Notes under the pieces: generated by a model | What the model was told of the DNA's origin: nothing | The model's database searches: none | What the model saw: only the letters and a program-made list of their open reading frames with translations | NCBI GenBank assembly: GCA_021234155.1 | Contig: JAJEKV010000020.1 | Location: 19,955,018 to 20,019,017 of the forward strand | Length of the DNA stretch: 64,000 nt | Direction: 5' to 3' | Source: Isoetes taiwanensis | Taxonomy: Eukaryota; Streptophyta; Lycopodiopsida; Isoetales; Isoetaceae | Position numbers and translations under genes: made by a program | Shown: positions 58,581-64,000 of the stretch, piece by piece | Numbering within the stretch: position 1 is the first letter of the stretch | Layout: every line of letters begins with the position of its first letter

Positions 58581-59000
58581 AAAGCTTCATAATTAATGGG
58601 GTGCCACCTCATTACCATTTCATTAAATAAGGGTGACACCTCACCCCTTTAATATAAAAAACTTTAATTTAATAAAAAAATGAATGGCTAGGATTTCTCC
58701 TCCCCCTTTTGATCTAACGGTGGAGATTGGTTATACCAAATCCACTTTGGAGGAAGCTTCCTTGCACCTTCCTAGTAAAAATCAAGGGCCATGATTTCGC
58801 CTCCCCTTTTTGATCTTTTTGATCTGATGGTCTAGAGATATGTTGCATGCCCACATGCATGGCCATGTATGTCCCATGCATGACCCATCCATAATCCAAT
58901 GGCCCATGTCGCACCACTTAACCAGTGCCCCCAATCCGACGGCAAAGAAGCATGTCACATATTTTTAGCACATTATATAAACCATGGGTGCATCGTTTCC
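58440..59000 (+). repeat. spacer block, diverged copy 2, with TATA-like motif
   Basis: Partner of 56155-56720. Near its right end, TATATAA (58974-58980) is followed by ACCATGGG. The order array, spacer block, TATA-like motif and gag-like ORFs could mean the whole field is part of an LTR or leader, with 58974 as its promoter. Confidence 0.75.
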
Positions 59001-59189
59001 CTAAGACACATAGAATAATTTTATAAATATAATGATAATGATATATATGTCTATTATCAGTATCAGGTGCTCACACATAGTACAAAACATGAGTTTGGGA
59101 TCATGTTTTAGGGTTTAGTGTTTGTATCAAAAACTCCATCGCTTCAACTGCCAAAGGATGAAGCAAAGAACCACCGCTATAGCCAAGAT

Positions 59190-61175
59190 CAAGTGTTCGA
59201 ATGGAAGAGCAAGTAGAGAGAGAGATGATCAGAGCCCAAGTCAAGCTTCGACTCCAAACACTTCGAGAAGCGGCCTCAAGTAGAAGACCGCTCGTCCATC
59301 ACAATGTCAAGATGAGAGATAACGCCAGTCGTGTTAAGATCCTGAGCGCTGCACCATCTAGGTTTTGCACGGCAACATCCTCGGGATGCAACTCTACCTC
59401 TTGTAGCAGCAGAAACACTTGATGTCCTTATGGCACGAGTGTCCTCAACAATAGAAGGAAGATCGACCAGAGATCTTAAAAAACTGCGGCCATGACCTCA
59501 AGCCGACAGACGTCGAGGAATTCTTTGGGACGATCCGACATCAACGAGCCAACTGAGGAGGCAACCTCTCGACGACCATAATCCTGCCTCGTATGGTGAT
59601 GTTTGTAACATGTGTGCTAGATGGAGATACACTTAAGAAAGGCGCCACAACAATGGGCTATGCCTATGCTCATTCAACAACTAGGTGATGGCTTCGTCAA
59701 GTACTACCAACAATTAGAAGAGAAGAAGCCAAATGTATCTCCAACACGAGGGACCTCAATGCCCAAGATAGAAGCATTCGATACCTTAATGACAAGGATA
59801 GTAACCAAAGCACCTTCAGCAAAAAGAGAGTTCAAGACAATAGCCAACCTATTCAAGGACAAAAGTAGATCTAGGGCAGTAAGTTCTTCAACTCAAGGGT
59901 CAAGCTACGCAGATATAAGAGTACATCATCCCTGACAGCAAACCTATCATGGAGGAGAGTCATGAGGCTTTACTCGCCAGGAAGATGCACATGTATTAAG
60001 GGACAATGGCCACAAACCAGAAGCTGAAGGAATGCTAGTACTTCCACGAGCTCCTTAGATGCAACATCAGGTTCAAAACTGTGGAGCGTGATCAAATGCA
60101 ACTAGAAAGTACCACAAGACTAGAAGGCAGCATAGCGCCGTAGAACGTGACAATGTCTAAGCCATCGAGTCGAGGGGATCAAACAGGTGAGATGGGAAGC
60201 TCGATGGAGAACTGACTAGGAGAATCGATTCAAAGAATCGACGGTCAACTAGAAAACCTCAACAAGCTACGACAACTCGCATGCAACTTCGCGAACCCAA
60301 GGATCGACGATTCGAAAGGCAACTAATGAAGAGAACAACTCCTTACGAGTCTAGCCAAAGGAATTGCGCACAACTTCAAGAGGCACCTCCAAAGATCTTC
60401 AGACATTGTGAAGAGGAAGCACTTATTGCCCAAGAACAAGACTAAGAAGCAGACTAGAACGTTGAAGCATCAACGGCCGTCACATCCTTAGTTAGCATGT
60501 GAAGCAGAAGCAGGTTGTGCCGTAGCCGACAGACATTGGAGAGCTCAAACATATCAAAGAGTCTACTAATCGAGCACAAGCTGACGTACAAATAAGAGGA
60601 TATAGATCTTCAAACACCAGCGCACTAGGAGGAACATCGACAACACTGCCATGGAGTACGTGTGCACCTCGAGGGGAGACATCAAGGGGGCCTAATAGCT
60701 TTAGTAGTATCTGTAATCATAATAGTGTAAGCTATATGCCTTGCATGCATATTTTCCCTTGTTATTCCCTCCCTCTTACAGTGTAACAGATCAAAGAAAG
60801 AGGCTGGACAATTGGAAGGCATGAAGCGAGCAACATCCTCAACTTGTCTGTCAACATGTTATCAACAAGAGAAGGATTTGATCTAGAGCCAATCCTTTAG
60901 CCGCTAAGATGAAGAATTCAACGTGGAGGATGTTTTTTTCAAAGGAACCACCTTCAGGTTTTTTTGAGAAGTGACAGAAGATTTCAAGTGGTCAACTACG
61001 CCATCAAAACCAGCAGCAATGGGAAGCCTCTAATGAAGAAAGTTGGTCTCTACATTGAGGAGGAGCTCAGAGTCTCAAGCAACTCGAAAGAACGTTACCT
61101 TGCTGCTTCAAGAAGGCAACGAGCGAATGAGCTGCTAGCAAGATTGAGGAGCTATGATCATATAGTCGAGTAGTA
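59190..61175 (+). pseudogene. degenerate gag-like ORFs, second block
   Basis: ORFs at 59201-59422 (QVEREMIRAQVKLRLQTLRE), 59621-59935 (QQLGDGFVKYYQQLEEKK, then PKIEAFDTLMTRIVTKAPSA) and 60964-61173 (AASRRQRANELLARLRSYDH) are charged and helical, and are separated by stops in similar sequence. The composition resembles 53860-55110. No protease, RT or zinc-knuckle motif was seen. A retrotransposon origin is inferred from context. Confidence 0.35.
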
Positions 61176-61179
61176 GGCT

Positions 61180-63035
61180 TATGGATGATAACATCCATAA
61201 TGGGATTGGAAGGCATTTCTATATTTTTCTCGTGAAAGGATCGCCCCAAGTTAAGCTAAGCATCAACGATTGGGAAGGAAATGCATAGGAGTAACTAAAA
61301 TTATACACGATTGTTAATAGACATCCAACATATTGAAACCACTTGGGGAGATTGATCACCTCGCTAAGAAGGACCATGTATAAAGCTAGTACCTCCAAGG
61401 AATAATCCGACTGAATGAAAGGAAGTAATTTAAACAAGTCCAGCCAACTTGTTATAATGACATTAATTTAATTGATAGGAATATTATAAGAGAGTAAATA
61501 ACTAAGAAAGAGGGATATCTAGAATATAAAATTGAATAATACATGAAAGGCACATCTAAAATAAGAAGTATATTAATCACATAGTCTTTTGAGACAAAAG
61601 GAATTGTCATGATGATAAAACCTTGCAGTTTAGAATTATTCTAAATAATTTAGTAAGTCATCGCTTAGGGATAGATATGTTAAACATGACGGCTGCATCC
61701 ATCATAGACGGTTAAACATGTTAGCTAAGGCTAGTAAATTAATGTGTTAGATAAGAAGCATATAACCTCTTAGGGTAGATAGAATTGCTGCGATGTTATG
61801 ACAACATCAATTGAGGGGATAGGATGCATTGGATAGCATCATTGGATAGGTGTAGGACCATTTTCTTATGAAGAAAGTGGGGCCTCAATCTTAGGACTGA
61901 ACCTACCTGCATCTTAGATGTTGAATCGCCATCAAATTACTCGACCCTTAGAATAGAGTTCCTTCCGCAAGTAGCCAAAGCACATGGAGCGTAAGATGGA
62001 TGCTTAATGTCCATATGACCTTCAACATGCAAGACTGACGCGGTAGCCAACTGCACCAAAGCGGGGGAGCGAATCAATGGAAGCAATGCAACGGCCAAGT
62101 CATCTCCAAACTAGTCGACGCCGGCTCAATGGGGACATGTATTCTAGCCTTAGCGGGTGCGACAACTAAAGTGGGGAGAGGCTTTGCATGATAGATAGAA
62201 TGCATGATGGGAAAAGCATAATTTTCTTATGCCGTGATGCCTGCATTCACACCTAGGAATGAGCTAGTATCCTAGCTCTTAATTAAATTATTCAGGGTTG
62301 TGAACCCCTTATAACCACATAAACTATATAATCTTAAGTATACTATTATGCAAGGCATTGATAGCACTCCATGAGGGCATGTATCATAAGCTTTAATGTC
62401 TTGTTGATAAATTATATGCTCATAATAACTGCATAGATAGTTTTGTCTGGTGTAGATATCTTAGTATCGAGATAAAGTAAGATAATAATTACATAAAATC
62501 TTAGTTAAACCTTTCGCAAGGATGTAATTCCTTCCAAAGGCATTTAAGTAACCTTCATAGGGTCCTGACAAATATAATAAGAATTTGTCTATCTTTCCAT
62601 AAGTATAGCAAATATAAAGTATATACATGTAAGGTTGATACATACCAACCAAGTAGCGAGCGAGAATCACACACTCAACGCTTGGATCCGATGATATAAA
62701 CCCTAGCCATATGATAAATAATTAAAATACTTTTCAAAATAAGTATTACCTCGATAATTGTATGATGACATATCTTAAAGGCCGTAAAGTTATCATATAA
62801 CAGTTAGTTAAATATAATACTATTGGAAGCAATATATCCAATACTACTATAATGTTAATATGAAAATATTACCTTAAGGTAATTAATGTAATTGCATGCA
62901 TTAAAGGAAGTCCAGCAGGGATCATGCAGGGGTCCAAGCTAATGCTTAAGACGTTAACTAAAACCTGTATCCAAGGTAGAAGTATCCCAGCAGATGCTAG
63001 CCAACATGCAACAGTTGGTGGAAGATATCTTCTAG
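61180..63035. other. no recognisable gene
   Basis: AT-rich, with only short ORFs. If the flanks belong to one element, this would be where pol is expected, but no RT, RNase H or integrase core motif was found. Confidence 0.4.
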
Positions 63036-63039
63036 CAGC

Positions 63040-63470
63040 AAGAAGCCAGCAGAAGAGCATAGCAGACAAGCACTGCATCGGCTGAAGCGTTGCATCGACA
63101 ATTGCAAGAAGCTTGCTCCAAGGTGGGCTGGACCATTCAGGATAACCAAAAGAGTAGGTAACCAATCCTATAAGTTAGACCTGCCAGCGCACTTGAAGAT
63201 CCATAGAGATTTCCACGTAAGTCTCCTAAAGAGGCACACTCCTAATCCAGAGGAAGTATTGGAAACACCAGAGTTACTGGAAATGATGGACGATCAACTT
63301 GAGATTGTTCCAGATGTTCTTCTTGACAGATCCTATAAGAAGACAAGAAGATCTCAATTCTCCAATACCTAGTGAAATGGACACTTACCAATGGAAGACA
63401 CTACGCGGGTACTATAAATAGATCTTGAGAAGCAGTACCTACAACTCATGGAGCAATGCAAGGGTCGACT
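63040..63470 (+). pseudogene. Ty3/gypsy integrase C-terminus with GPF/Y and chromodomain-like motifs
   Basis: One frame from 63076 reads KKLAPRWAGPFRITKRVGNQ, then SYKLDLPAHLKIHRDFHVSL and LKRHTPNPEEVLETPELLE. This is the GPF/Y module and the FHVSLLK block at the end of Ty3/gypsy integrases. After a frame change, QYLVKWTLTNGR (from 63363) matches the core of a chromodomain (YLVKWKG-like), as in chromoviruses. Frame changes and the missing upstream integrase core show it is a relic. Chromodomains steer insertion to heterochromatin. Confidence 0.85.
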
Positions 63471-64000
63471 CGTCGCCAAAGTAGTCGACACCGAATCGAT
63501 AGGTGAGTGGAAGGTAGATTAAAAGTCTACTTCCGATGCCATGGAAGTAGACAAATTGAGAGATAAGAGGTCATATAGGATCATGCATTGATAGGAAAGC
63601 ACCTCTAGTCTATGCCCACTACGGGGAGGAAGCCATCCTCCACGCCAAGGGCAACGAGAGGTATAGGCATTAGACATCATCCTAGGCGCCACGATGAAAG
63701 AAGCATCCTCTTCTAGTCTTGCATCCATGTAGTTAAATTAATTATAATTAAATGGGTGGTTCCCTAATAACCATCCTTATAATAAATAAATGTGTACTAA
63801 CGTAGTGTTGGACTGACCTAAGGGGCAGGAGGGTCGCACTGCGAAGGCTTGCAACACATACTTTTTTGTCATAATGTGTTGCAAGGAGACCAAATGGACC
63901 TTAAATTATAATTGAAACTGTGTTAATAATAAGTGTGCAAACCATAAAATTTTGTGAATATTAAATGATAATGTAAGGGTTGAGAGATCACCTTACTATA
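63471..64000. other. no recognisable gene
   Basis: Could include the 3' flank or LTR of the gypsy relic. No terminal repeat was identified. Confidence 0.35.

Overview
The window looks like nuclear DNA of a land plant. It carries genes split by GT-AG introns for a chloroplast-type DUF3598 protein and a remorin, and broken copies of a CIPK kinase, a pentatricopeptide-repeat (PPR) protein, an ABCC transporter and an AMBRA1-like WD40 protein. Everything else that can be recognised is transposon or repeat. The wording of the PPR relic, a DUF7869-type transposase-like relic and several LINE families suggest a seed-free plant, possibly a fern. That is an impression from memory of such families, not a database result.

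Left part (1-9.2 kb): a GC-rich, frameshifted LINE on the minus strand runs off the left edge. A tRNA-like SINE head and a G/A-rich minisatellite follow. Then comes the DUF3598 gene (minus, 4608-9132), in which a 1.62 kb block holding exons 2-5 is tandemly duplicated almost perfectly and in frame.

9.3-18 kb: a Harbinger-like MITE with TAA target duplications, a PPR pseudogene, a poly(A)-ended retrosequence, an ABCC fragment that runs straight into a 1.37 kb array of 19-bp units, a 5'-truncated LINE ending in poly(A), a fold-back element, and a compact non-coding LTR element (about 600-bp LTRs, primer-binding site, polypurine tract) on the minus strand.

18-29 kb: a long stretch without recognisable genes, the remorin gene (plus, 22263-24314), a cluster of tRNA-derived SINE heads all pointing the same way, and a CIPK pseudogene (minus) with a stop codon and a lost DFG aspartate.

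29-46 kb: degenerate coiled-coil ORFs, a Ty1/copia integrase-RT fragment, a DUF7869-type relic, an AT-rich composite repeat holding an inverted LTR piece, three tandem units of decayed AMBRA1-like WD40 exons, a SANT/Myb-like ORF set (minus), and an RPA-like OB-fold/zinc-finger ORF series (plus).

46-64 kb: a LINE endonuclease fragment (minus), an LTR with a tRNA-iMet primer-binding site (plus), degenerate gag-like sequence, a 3 kb field of AGATTC-rich minisatellite with a higher-order layout, more gag-like ORFs, and the end of a Ty3/gypsy integrase (GPF/Y and chromodomain-like motifs).

Only the DUF3598 gene and the remorin gene look able to make protein. The rest is decayed or non-coding. The genes show no functional linkage to each other.
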